Positions 1 to 5,805 are shown, counted from the first letter of the stretch. The stretch: 5,836 nucleotides of DNA from Bacteroidota bacterium (GCA_018623785.1 JAAZVD010000112.1:1-5836); one strand, 5' to 3'. Notes: generated by a model not told the origin, from the sequence alone. Numbers and translations: made by a program.

Positions 1-69
1 CCCTCCGATGGTCGTGCCGCGTCTAGTGCGGCGCCGGCGGACACGTATAGAATCGCCAGGGGCTCATGA
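1..69 (+). CDS. possible 3' end of an unidentified upstream ORF
   Basis: Frame 1 is open from the window edge to a TGA at 67-69, giving 22 residues rich in Ala, Ser and Arg that end in RIARGS. Twenty-two open codons in GC-rich DNA can occur by chance and the peptide has no motif I recognise. In many Bacteroidota mutY lies just upstream of ssb, so a mutY tail is conceivable, but nothing here identifies it. If real, it would end 34 bases before the ssb start. Confidence 0.2.
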   Translation, partial: PSDGRAASSAAPADTYRIARGS

Positions 70-90
70 AAACAACGTATTTGACAATTC

Positions 91-98
91 AGGAGGTG
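91..98 (+). promoter_or_regulatory. strong Shine-Dalgarno site of ssb
   Basis: AGGAGGTG sits five bases before the ATG at 104. It is an almost full complement of the 16S 3' end and fixes the ssb start; an in-frame ATG at position 8 would add 32 unrelated, Arg-rich residues. It is the only clear Shine-Dalgarno site in front of any gene in this window. Confidence 0.85.
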
Positions 99-103
99 TA
101 CTG

Positions 104-568
104 ATGGCACGTGGAGTCAACAAAGTCATTCTCGTCGGCAATCTCGGCCAGGATCCGGAACTGCGTTACACAGGATCCGGAACGGCAGTCTGCAACATTC
201 GGCTCGCAACGAACGAGTCCTACAAGGATGCCAGCGGAGAATGGGTCGAGCGCACGGAATGGCACAGCGTGGTCGCCTGGGCGCGATTGGCTGAAATCTG
301 CAACGAGTATCTGAAAAAGGGTTCGCAGGTGTATTTCGAAGGATCCCTGCAGACCCGCTCGTGGGAAGACAAGGATGGTAATACCCGGTATACCACCGAA
401 ATAAAGGCGAAGGAAATGATGATGCTCTCCGGGCGCGAGGGCGGCGGATCATTCAGTTCCTCCGGCATGGGATCATCTAGCGTTTCAGCGGCTCCGGCTG
501 CAGCAGCAGCCGACTCCGGCTCGAAGGACGACTACACGTTCCAGCCGGACGACGACCTCCCGTTCTGA
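104..568 (+). CDS. ssb: single-stranded DNA-binding protein
   Basis: 154 residues, a normal length for bacterial SSB. The protein coats single-stranded DNA in replication, recombination and repair, and recruits partner enzymes through its C-terminal tip. Residues 1-107 form the OB fold: [18 protein letters not shown] at 2-19, an RYTGSGTAV turn at 21-29, the TEWHSVVAW strand at 51-59 with the stacking Trp53, and [17 protein letters not shown] at 71-87. Residues 110-140 are a low-complexity Gly/Ser/Ala linker. The protein ends in DDDLPF (149-154), the acidic tip with terminal Pro-Phe that binds partners such as exonucleases and helicases. The start is set by the strong ribosome site just upstream. 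A stable hairpin follows at 629, so ssb probably ends its own transcript. A 13-bp direct repeat and several GATC sites lie inside the gene. Identification is secure. Confidence 0.97.
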   Translation: MARGVNKVILVGNLGQDPELRYTGSGTAVCNIRLATNESYKDASGEWVERTEWHSVVAWARLAEICNEYLKKGSQVYFEGSLQTRSWEDKDGNTRYTTEIKAKEMMMLSGREGGGSFSSSGMGSSSVSAAPAAAAADSGSKDDYTFQPDDDLPF

Positions 569-628
569 CGCAATGAGGCCGAGCTGATCCTGCAGCGATC
601 GGCGCTTACGGATCGAATTTTGAACGTT

Positions 629-681
629 GGGCGGGGCGCGGACGATCATTGATCGTTTCCGCGCCCCGCCCGGCTGGTTTT
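629..681 (+). terminator. strong hairpin terminator after ssb
   Basis: A perfect 14-bp GC-rich stem pairs 629-642 (GGGCGGGGCGCGGA) with 658-671. An inner 5-bp stem CGATC (643-647)/GATCG (651-655) has a three-base loop, and two unpaired Ts lie at 656-657. The T tract at 678-681 is short and displaced by six bases from the stem, so this may be a strong pause or 3'-end stabiliser as much as a classical intrinsic terminator. It lies 60 bases after the ssb stop. Confidence 0.7.
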
Positions 682-687
682 GGTACT

Positions 688-717
688 GCCGTAAGCACAT
701 TTACGGCTTGCTTTTCT
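688..717 (+). terminator. second small hairpin with T-rich tail
   Basis: GCCGTAA (688-694) pairs with TTACGGC (701-707) around a six-base loop, followed by TTGCTTTTCT. This is the form of a weak intrinsic terminator and, with the large hairpin 16 bases upstream, makes a tandem pair that would insulate ssb from the transporter gene. Confidence 0.5.
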
Positions 718-722
718 GTGCA

Positions 723-801
723 GGGAGCGGGTTATTGCAGGCGCCGAAGGCCGGGATAAGGTCTTGCTCCTGATGGTGCCGTTCCAACGGCGGTTATCCG
801 C
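723..801 (+). promoter_or_regulatory. structured leader of the transporter gene (possible cis-regulatory RNA)
   Basis: This gene-free stretch before the transporter contains several inverted repeats that compete with one another. GGGAGC (723-728) can pair with GCTCCT (766-771, one G-U) and enclose TTAT (732-735)/ATAA (756-759) and GCC-GAA-GGC (743-751). Alternatively GGATAA (754-759) pairs with TTATCC (794-799) around a hairpin TGCCGT-TCCA-ACGGCG (777-792). A third option is GCGG-TTAT-CCGC (790-801). ATAA at 756-759 is shared by two of them, so they exclude each other. CAGGCGCCGAAGG (738-750) resembles the conserved core of glycine riboswitches, but the GCAA and CUCUCAGG parts of that family are missing. 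I see no convincing promoter between 708 and 870, and the rest of the 305-base gap (569-873) shows no gene. Confidence 0.25.
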
Positions 802-873
802 ACGGTGGCATCCAACCCCAGTACCCCGTTCCTTTGGCGTTTTTGTATCCCCCAAGACAACCTGATTACTTCC

Positions 874-2241
874 ATGGCTTCAGCAGGACGCGGTGAGTGG
901 AGTGGAAAGGCCGGATTCATCCTGGCCGCAGCCGGCTCCGCAATCGGACTGGGCAATATTTGGCGCTTCCCTTACACGGCTGGAGAAAACGGAGGCGGAG
1001 CGTTCGTCCTCGTCTATCTGGTCTTTGTCCTGCTGATCGGCGTCCCGGTTGTGCTTTCAGAGCTCTCCATTGGTCGCTTCGCAAAGCTGAACCCCGTTGG
1101 TGCTTTCAAGAAGCTGGCGCCCGGGACCAACTGGAAGTGGCTCGGTGGTCTTGGTGTCCTCACTGGCTTCGGTATTCTTGCGTTCTACTCCGTGGTTGCT
1201 GGATGGACGCTATCCTACCTGTGGGGCGCCATCACAGGTCAGGTTGGCGGGGTCACGACAGCGGCGGAAAGCGAAGCAGCGTTCGTCGCACTCATTGGTG
1301 GCTCCGTCATGCCGCTGATTCTGACAGCCATCTTCATGGCCCTGACTATCTTCGTTGTTCGAGGTGGTGTTTCCGAAGGTATTGAGCGGGCGACCAAGAT
1401 TCTGATGCCGACCCTGTTGGTTATGCTGATCATCATGGCCATCCGATCAATGACGCTCGAAGGTGCAAGTGCAGGCGTTTCGTACCTGTTCAGCCCCGAT
1501 TTTTCCAAATTAAACGTGGGCGTTATTCTCGCGGCCCTTGGACAGGCCCTGTTCAGTCTGTCGCTCGGTATGGGGGCTATGATCACGTACGGCTCCTACT
1601 TCCCCGATAGAGAAAACCTGCCGCAGGCAGGGATTATTGTTGCCATCTTCGACACGGGTATCGCTTTTCTCGCCGGTCTGATCATCTTCCCAGCGCTGTT
1701 CAGTGTAGGTGTTGACCCGGATGCAGGAGCCGGCCTCGTCTTCATCATTCTGCCGTCCATTTTTTCCCAGCTACCAGCCGGTGGCCTGTTTGCAGTCGCC
1801 TTCTACGCGCTGCTTTCTATTGCCGCATTGACTTCTACCATTTCCCTCCTCGAGGTCGTCGTCGCCTATTTCGTCGATGAAAAAAAGTGGGACCGGAAAA
1901 AAGCGGCACTGTGGATTGGTGCTGCGTGTTTCGTCGTGGCCATTCCTTCTGCCCTTTCCCAGGGCGCCGTAGAAGCTTTCAGCACCTCATTCGGGCTGGG
2001 CATCTCCTTCCTCGACTTGCAAAGTATCATCTGGGGCAACTACTCCCTGTCCATCGGCGCGCTCGGTCTGTGTGTCTTCGTCGGATGGAAGTGGGGCATT
2101 CCGGCAGCGTTAGCGTCGCTCGAGTCCAGCGGTCACAAACTTCAGGGACATGGACTGTGGTCCTTCTTGATCAGGTTTGTTTGCCCCGTGGCTGTATTTG
2201 CCATCCTGGTCTACATTATGATTACGCAACAGTACTTCTAG
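874..2241 (+). CDS. sodium-dependent transporter, NSS/SNF family
   Basis: 455 residues. The family (LeuT, MhsT, Tyt1 and eukaryotic neurotransmitter transporters) imports amino acids or related compounds with Na+ across the inner membrane. The diagnostic start is present: AGFILAAAGSAIGLGNIWRFPY (13-34), the unwound helix 1 that holds substrate and sodium, with Asn28 and the gate Arg31, then ENGGGAF (38-44). Helix 6 carries SLGMGAMITYGSY (230-242). Helix 8 carries ALTSTISLLE (318-327), whose Thr320-Ser321 match the Na2-site pair of LeuT. I count about 11 hydrophobic helices, near 13-33, 42-63, 92-117, 145-163, 177-192, 215-240, 253-278, 304-333, 345-362, 377-406 and 429-450. This is the 11-helix form common in bacterial members, without helix 12. 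Asp260 in helix 7 may be the acidic residue of chloride-independent members. ATG 874 is chosen because the family core starts ten residues later; a GTG at 805 would add 23 atypical residues. No Shine-Dalgarno is seen. The substrate cannot be told from sequence. Confidence 0.95.
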   Translation: MASAGRGEWSGKAGFILAAAGSAIGLGNIWRFPYTAGENGGGAFVLVYLVFVLLIGVPVVLSELSIGRFAKLNPVGAFKKLAPGTNWKWLGGLGVLTGFGILAFYSVVAGWTLSYLWGAITGQVGGVTTAAESEAAFVALIGGSVMPLILTAIFMALTIFVVRGGVSEGIERATKILMPTLLVMLIIMAIRSMTLEGASAGVSYLFSPDFSKLNVGVILAALGQALFSLSLGMGAMITYGSYFPDRENLPQAGIIVAIFDTGIAFLAGLIIFPALFSVGVDPDAGAGLVFIILPSIFSQLPAGGLFAVAFYALLSIAALTSTISLLEVVVAYFVDEKKWDRKKAALWIGAACFVVAIPSALSQGAVEAFSTSFGLGISFLDLQSIIWGNYSLSIGALGLCVFVGWKWGIPAALASLESSGHKLQGHGLWSFLIRFVCPVAVFAILVYIMITQQYF

Positions 2242-2341
2242 TTCTGCGGTATCTTGAGCAGACACTAACCTTTCACCATTCCGAGGATCACCCTCTCCCC
2301 ACGTGGAGCCTCCCCCTGCGACGGCGCTTTTATCGTTCCTG

Positions 2342-3652
2342 ATGATCCAGGATGTGGGCCTTCACACGGGTGATTTGGTCACGGGCGGTATCGTCCTGAC
2401 CGTCCTGTTGGTCCTCTCGTCGCTCTTTTCCGGGTCAGAGGTAGCTCTCTTCACGATTGATTCGGGTCAGAAAGCAGACCTGGCCGAGGCAGAGGACGCA
2501 GCCTCGCAGCGGGTTACCCGTCTTCTGCATCATCCCAGGACGGTGCTCGTCACCATCCTGATCATGAACACCGTGGTCAACGTCGGCGCGGCCATAACGG
2601 CGGCCGTGATGACCCACGAAATCGCAGAAGCCAATAACTGGTCTCCGGTAGCAACGCTAATCATTGAGGTGGTGGTGCTGACCTTTGTCATCTTGGTGGT
2701 CAGCGAAATTACCCCTAAGCTGGTGGCTTCCCGTGAGCCCATCGCCTTTGCCAAGCGCATGAGCGGGATTCTGGTGGTCCTTCACCGTCTGCTCCTCCCT
2801 GTTTCATCGCTGCTGGCCCGATCAATGGCCGCCTTCCACGGACGCTTTGAGGGAGTGAACGAGCGATTGTCGGCTGAAGACCTCAAAACCATCGCTGAAA
2901 TCGGCGAGGCCAGCGGCAATCTGGAGCAGGAGGAAAAAGACCTGATCCACTCCATCGTTGAATTCGGGGAGACCAGCGTCCGGGAAATCATGGTCAGCCG
3001 GCTGGACATGGTTGCGCTCAATGTCAATGCTGATGTCGAGGATGCCATCGGTATCATCCGCGAAACAGGCCATTCCCGACTGCCCCTGTACGTCGAGCAC
3101 CTCGATAACATCCTCGGGGTGGTCTACGCCAAAGACTTGTTGCGCTACCAAAGCGAGCGCCCCGAGGAAGCCTCGCCGGATTGGACGCGATTGGCGCGTC
3201 CCGCCATATTCGTGCCTCTGGGCAAAATGCTGGACGACCTGTTGACGGATTTCCAAGCACGACGCACCCATATCGCCATTGTTGTCGATGAATACGGCGG
3301 CACGGCCGGGCTGGTCACTCTGGAAGACGTACTCGAGGAAATCGTCGGAGAGATCCGGGATGAGAATGATGAGGAGGAAGACGCGCTCATCGAACGCCTC
3401 GACGAGCACGACTTTCTTGTCGATGCCCGCATTGATCTGGACGACCTCTTTGAAGCCCTGCAGGTAGAGATCGATACGGATCAGTTTGATTTCGAAACAC
3501 TGGGCGGACTCATCTTTCATCTCGCCCGCGAGATCCCACAGGAAGGAGACACCTTCGAACACGGCCCGCTTTATCTGACGGTCGGGGCATTGGAGAATAA
3601 TCGCATTCGGCAAGTGCGACTGCAGATTACAAGGTCCGAGGCAAATTCCTGA
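2342..3652 (+). CDS. CNNM/CBS/CorC-domain membrane protein (hemolysin-family, GldE-like)
   Basis: 436 residues with the full three-part architecture. The N-terminal CNNM (DUF21) domain has four hydrophobic segments near 13-38, 68-90, 101-123 and 141-163, with the motifs FSGSEVALF (29-37) and SEITPK (121-126). A cytoplasmic CBS pair follows: CBS1 about 214-270 (REIMVSRLDMVAL, GHSRLPLY), CBS2 about 287-340 with the signature DEYGGTAGLVTLEDVLEEIV (316-335). An acidic linker (339-357) leads to the C-terminal CorC/HlyC domain, about 357-430. Family members act in Mg2+ or other divalent-ion efflux or resistance; the 'hemolysin' name is historical. In Bacteroidota the homologue GldE lies next to ssb and supports gliding or lipoprotein functions, so nearness to ssb here suggests that relative, without proving it. 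ATG 2342 is preferred; GTG 2303 would add 13 residues. No Shine-Dalgarno is evident. The gap to the transporter is 100 bases with no terminator, so cotranscription is likely. Confidence 0.93.
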   Translation: MIQDVGLHTGDLVTGGIVLTVLLVLSSLFSGSEVALFTIDSGQKADLAEAEDAASQRVTRLLHHPRTVLVTILIMNTVVNVGAAITAAVMTHEIAEANNWSPVATLIIEVVVLTFVILVVSEITPKLVASREPIAFAKRMSGILVVLHRLLLPVSSLLARSMAAFHGRFEGVNERLSAEDLKTIAEIGEASGNLEQEEKDLIHSIVEFGETSVREIMVSRLDMVALNVNADVEDAIGIIRETGHSRLPLYVEHLDNILGVVYAKDLLRYQSERPEEASPDWTRLARPAIFVPLGKMLDDLLTDFQARRTHIAIVVDEYGGTAGLVTLEDVLEEIVGEIRDENDEEEDALIERLDEHDFLVDARIDLDDLFEALQVEIDTDQFDFETLGGLIFHLAREIPQEGDTFEHGPLYLTVGALENNRIRQVRLQITRSEANS

Positions 3653-3669
3653 CACCGACACAAGCCGTC

Positions 3670-3697
3670 TTCATTTCCCGGCATAGGTAGGTATATT
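3670..3697 (+). promoter_or_regulatory. weak sigma70-like promoter candidate for purF
   Basis: TTCATT (3670-3675), a 16-base spacer and TATATT (3692-3697) resemble -35 and -10 boxes; the -10 matches five of six consensus bases, the -35 only three. It lies 18 bases after the stop of the CNNM gene and would give purF a leader of about 105 bases. I see no terminator between the two genes, so read-through from upstream is also possible. Confidence 0.2.
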
Positions 3698-3714
3698 GCT
3701 GTCGTGATCGTTGG

Positions 3715-3740
3715 ATTACACGTAACTGGCTGCGCGTAAT
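3715..3740 (+). repeat. imperfect inverted repeat in the purF leader
   Basis: ATTACACG (3715-3722) and CGCGTAAT (3733-3740) are complementary at seven of eight positions around a ten-base spacer. Within the left arm, TTAC-AC-GTAA (3716-3725) is itself a short palindrome, so three TTAC/GTAA half sites lie within 25 bases. It could be an operator or a leader hairpin. It does not resemble the E. coli PurR box. Confidence 0.3.
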
Positions 3741-3808
3741 TTCCACGAAACACCCCACTATCGTCAGCATTGTAAGGGCTTCCCCCGACGCACCCCACCC
3801 CCTCTTCC

Positions 3809-5314
3809 ATGCGCGACATTCGAGAGTATTGTGGCATTTTCGGCATCATGAACAGTCAGGATGCAGCCCACAAGATCTACATGGGCCTTCATGCCCTGCA
3901 ACATCGCGGACAGGAATCCGCTGGCATCGTTACGTCAGTCTTTGACGAGACGCGTGGCAAGAAGGTGATGCCGGTGCACAGGGAGCCCGGGCTCGTGCTT
4001 GACGTATTCAAGGATCCAACCGTATTTGATACCAAGCTCCTCGGCAACGCGGGCATCGGACACAACCGGTATTCGACATCCGGGGCAGCTGACAACCACG
4101 CCAACATCCAGCCTTTCCTCGTTCATTACCGGGATGGAAATCTGGCCCTGGCACACAACGGCAATATTTCCAACGCTAGGGAAATCAGACGCAGTTTCAT
4201 CGAACGGGGTACGCTCTTTCAGAGCACTTCGGATTCGGAGCTCGTCCTGCATCTGATTGCCCAAAGTACCCGTCGAAAGCAGATTGACAAGATCACGGAT
4301 GCCGTTTCCCAGCTGGAGGGTGCTTTTTCACTCGTCATTTTGACGGACGAAGCACTCATCGCGTTGCGCGATCCGAACGGCTTCCGACCGCTGGCCATCG
4401 GGCGCATTCCTTCGGGGACCGGCAACCGCGCCGAGGAAGCGTGGTGTGTTGCCAGCGAGACCTGTGCCTTTGACCTCGTGGGAGCCGAATATGTGCGTGA
4501 TGTTGAGCCGGGCGAAATGATCGTAATCGACCAAAAGGGCATCGAACGTGGATCATTTGAATCCTATCAGCTTGCCCGAAATAACGGGGTCAGCCAGTGC
4601 ATTTTTGAATACATCTATTTCTCCCGTCCCGACTCCAAGATTTTCGGGGAGATGGTGGATAAGGTTCGGCGCAAGATGGGCAAGCAACTGGCCCATGATG
4701 CACCCGTCCCTGAGGTGGGAGAGGACGAGGCAAAACCTATTGTCATTTCCGTTCCAGACTCATCGAACACCGCTACACTGGGCTACGTCTCCGAGTGCAA
4801 AAAGCTGGGGCAACGCGCTCGATATGAAATCGGCCTGATCCGCAATCATTATGTCGGACGCACCTTCATATCACCGGGCCAGCAGTCCCGTGAACAGCGG
4901 GTCCGCTCCAAGTTCAATACCGTTGAGGGAGTCCTCAAGGACCGGGTTGTGGTTATGGTGGATGACTCCATCGTCCGAGGTACGACGGCCAGACAGCTGA
5001 TAAAAATGGTTCGCGAGGCGGGAGCTCGTGAGGTTCACTTCCGGGTGGCCTCACCGCCTGTCGTCAGTCCGTGCTTCTATGGCATGGACTTTCCGACGCA
5101 GGAGGAGCTTCTGGCCAATCAGCATGAAGGCGATGTGGATGCCATGGCGGCGTGGCTCGGCGTGGATTCTCTGGGATACCTGAGCGTGGAAGGGATGAGG
5201 AATGCGGTCAGTGCAGCCAATACCGGTCAGCATGGATATTGCGATGCTTGTTTTTCCCGGAACTATCCGGTGCCAGTGGACATGACCGTATCCAAGGACG
5301 AAAACGAGTGGTAA
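3809..5314 (+). CDS. purF: amidophosphoribosyltransferase (glutamine PRPP amidotransferase)
   Basis: 501 residues. It catalyses the first committed step of purine synthesis in the cytoplasm, PRPP plus glutamine to phosphoribosylamine. Residues 8-240 are the class II (Ntn) glutaminase: Cys8 in CGIFGI is the nucleophile after cleavage of the seven-residue propeptide MRDIREY, with HRGQESAG (32-39), GHNRYSTSG (84-92), AHNGNISN (115-122) and SDSE (141-144). The C-terminal phosphoribosyltransferase half has VPDSSNTA (315-322), NHYVGRTFI (346-354) and the PRPP loop VVMVDDSIVRGTT (381-393). Cys264, Cys422, Cys478 and Cys481 (YCDACF) match the four [4Fe-4S] ligands of the B. subtilis-type enzyme, which E. 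coli PurF lacks. Propeptide and cluster together place it in the oxygen-sensitive, processed class. The start lies right after a pyrimidine-rich run with no Shine-Dalgarno. No other pur gene is in the window, and a strong terminator follows, so it is probably transcribed alone or as the last gene. Identification is secure. Confidence 0.97.
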   Translation: MRDIREYCGIFGIMNSQDAAHKIYMGLHALQHRGQESAGIVTSVFDETRGKKVMPVHREPGLVLDVFKDPTVFDTKLLGNAGIGHNRYSTSGAADNHANIQPFLVHYRDGNLALAHNGNISNAREIRRSFIERGTLFQSTSDSELVLHLIAQSTRRKQIDKITDAVSQLEGAFSLVILTDEALIALRDPNGFRPLAIGRIPSGTGNRAEEAWCVASETCAFDLVGAEYVRDVEPGEMIVIDQKGIERGSFESYQLARNNGVSQCIFEYIYFSRPDSKIFGEMVDKVRRKMGKQLAHDAPVPEVGEDEAKPIVISVPDSSNTATLGYVSECKKLGQRARYEIGLIRNHYVGRTFISPGQQSREQRVRSKFNTVEGVLKDRVVVMVDDSIVRGTTARQLIKMVREAGAREVHFRVASPPVVSPCFYGMDFPTQEELLANQHEGDVDAMAAWLGVDSLGYLSVEGMRNAVSAANTGQHGYCDACFSRNYPVPVDMTVSKDENEW

Positions 5315-5317
5315 CAG

Positions 5318-5334
5318 TGGTCATTTTTTGACCA
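5318..5334 (+). repeat. small hairpin just after the purF stop
   Basis: TGGTCA (5318-5323) pairs with TGACCA (5329-5334) around a loop of five Ts. It begins three bases after the purF stop codon and 22 bases before the main terminator. It is short and AT-rich in the loop; it may add to 3'-end stability or be incidental. Confidence 0.4.
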
Positions 5335-5355
5335 TCAATAGCCACATATGTACCT

Positions 5356-5395
5356 AAGGCCCCGGAAGACTGAACGTCTTCCGGGGCCTTTTTTT
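5356..5395 (+). terminator. intrinsic terminator of purF
   Basis: A perfect 15-bp stem pairs AAGGCCCCGGAAGAC (5356-5370) with 5376-5390 around the loop TGAAC, and a run of seven Ts covers 5389-5395. There is no matching A run upstream, so it works in the + direction. This is the clearest terminator in the window. Confidence 0.93.
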
Positions 5396-5444
5396 GTGCC
5401 AATATTGTTCTTAAAACCAGCGGTATAGGCACGCCAGTGCGCTT

Positions 5445-5470
5445 TTACAGTCATAAATCAGATACTGTAA
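5445..5470 (+). repeat. 26-bp inverted repeat upstream of the small 3' unit
   Basis: TTACAGT (5445-5451) and ACTGTAA (5464-5470) are perfect 7-bp inverted copies separated by 12 bases. The span, centred about 45 bases before the candidate promoter's -10 box, suits a dimeric regulator. I recognise no specific regulator. The AT-rich spacer makes a stable RNA hairpin less likely than a DNA-binding site. Confidence 0.35.
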
Positions 5471-5488
5471 CATAAATATGTATACAAG

Positions 5489-5517
5489 TTGTGCACCTAT
5501 ATATGTGTATGTATATT
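5489..5517 (+). promoter_or_regulatory. promoter candidate for the small 3' unit
   Basis: TTGTGC (5489-5494), a 17-base spacer and TATATT (5512-5517) form a sigma70-like pair with a five-of-six -10 box. Read as a Bacteroidota-type promoter, TTG and TA lie 20 bases apart, also within the usual range. The surrounding DNA, about 5471-5520, is clearly more AT-rich than the genes. Transcription would begin near 5524, and a terminator ends the unit at about 5805. Confidence 0.4.
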
Positions 5518-5612
5518 CAAAACGTCACGAACAACACGCTGCGTCGTGTTTTCCGGACACTGTTTCCGGTACCGCTCACACCGGAGGCGCTCCATACCGA
5601 ACCCCTTCCACC

Positions 5613-5705
5613 ATGCGAAATCCGGTCGATCGTGCCATCAAAGCAATGACCTTCGGCGTAGGAGCTGTAGGGCTCCTGATCCTGACTGTATTCCAATTGC
5701 TCTGA
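5613..5705 (+). CDS. possible 30-residue single-helix membrane peptide
   Basis: The ORF encodes a basic, partly amphipathic start (MRNPVDRAIKAM) followed by a continuous hydrophobic stretch (about residues 13-30) that could span the membrane once, ending in FQLL. I do not recognise the family and assign no function. Support is indirect: a promoter-like pair about 100 bases upstream and a good terminator 65 bases downstream frame it as its own unit, and its start follows a CCCCTTCCACC run like those before purF and the transporter. Against it: 30 open codons can occur by chance, no ribosome site is correctly placed (GGAGG at 5583-5587 is 25 bases away), and the transcript could be a non-coding RNA. 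An in-frame ATG at 5478 would lie upstream of the candidate promoter and gives an unconvincing N-terminus. Confidence 0.35.
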   Translation: MRNPVDRAIKAMTFGVGAVGLLILTVFQLL

Positions 5706-5769
5706 GCCGTCGGGCCTGACAGTCCCCGCCTCTGCCCTCTACCAGCCGGCCGGATTCCACACCGAATCT

Positions 5770-5805
5770 GCACAGTGCATCCGTGTGCTGTGCTATTTTT
5801 GTTTT
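5770..5805 (+). terminator. intrinsic terminator of the small 3' unit
   Basis: GCACAGTGCA (5770-5779) pairs with TGTGCTGTGC (5784-5793), ten base pairs including two G-U pairs, around the loop TCCG, and is followed by TATTTTTGTTTT (5794-5805). The T tract is on the 3' side only, so it serves a + strand transcript. Since purF already ends at 5395, this implies transcription starting between about 5396 and 5770. Confidence 0.75.

Noticed and set aside
81..86. TTGACA as a -35 box before ssb
   Set aside because: The matching -10 box would fall inside the ssb start region, and no TATAAT-like sequence is found there.
8..103. N-terminal extension of ssb to an ATG at position 8
   Set aside because: The extra 32 residues are Arg-rich and unlike SSB, while a near-perfect Shine-Dalgarno precedes ATG 104, where the conserved protein begins.
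2822..3661. 279-codon open frame on the - strand, opposite the CNNM gene
   Set aside because: It lies wholly antisense to a gene with clear CBS and CorC motifs, its protein shows no recognisable domain, and long antisense frames are common opposite GC-rich genes.
5463..5470. LexA/SOS box near TACTGTAA
   Set aside because: Only one half resembles the E. coli box; the partner arm is upstream in the opposite order and at the wrong spacing.
5478..5612. Longer version of the small ORF starting at ATG 5478
   Set aside because: The start lies before the candidate promoter in AT-rich DNA, and the added 45 residues are irregular and His/Tyr/Ser-rich with no sign of coding bias.
5576..5773. 65-codon ORF on the - strand at the 3' end
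   Set aside because: The Arg/Pro/Gly-rich peptide has no recognisable motif, and the promoter and terminator signals in this region point to the + strand.
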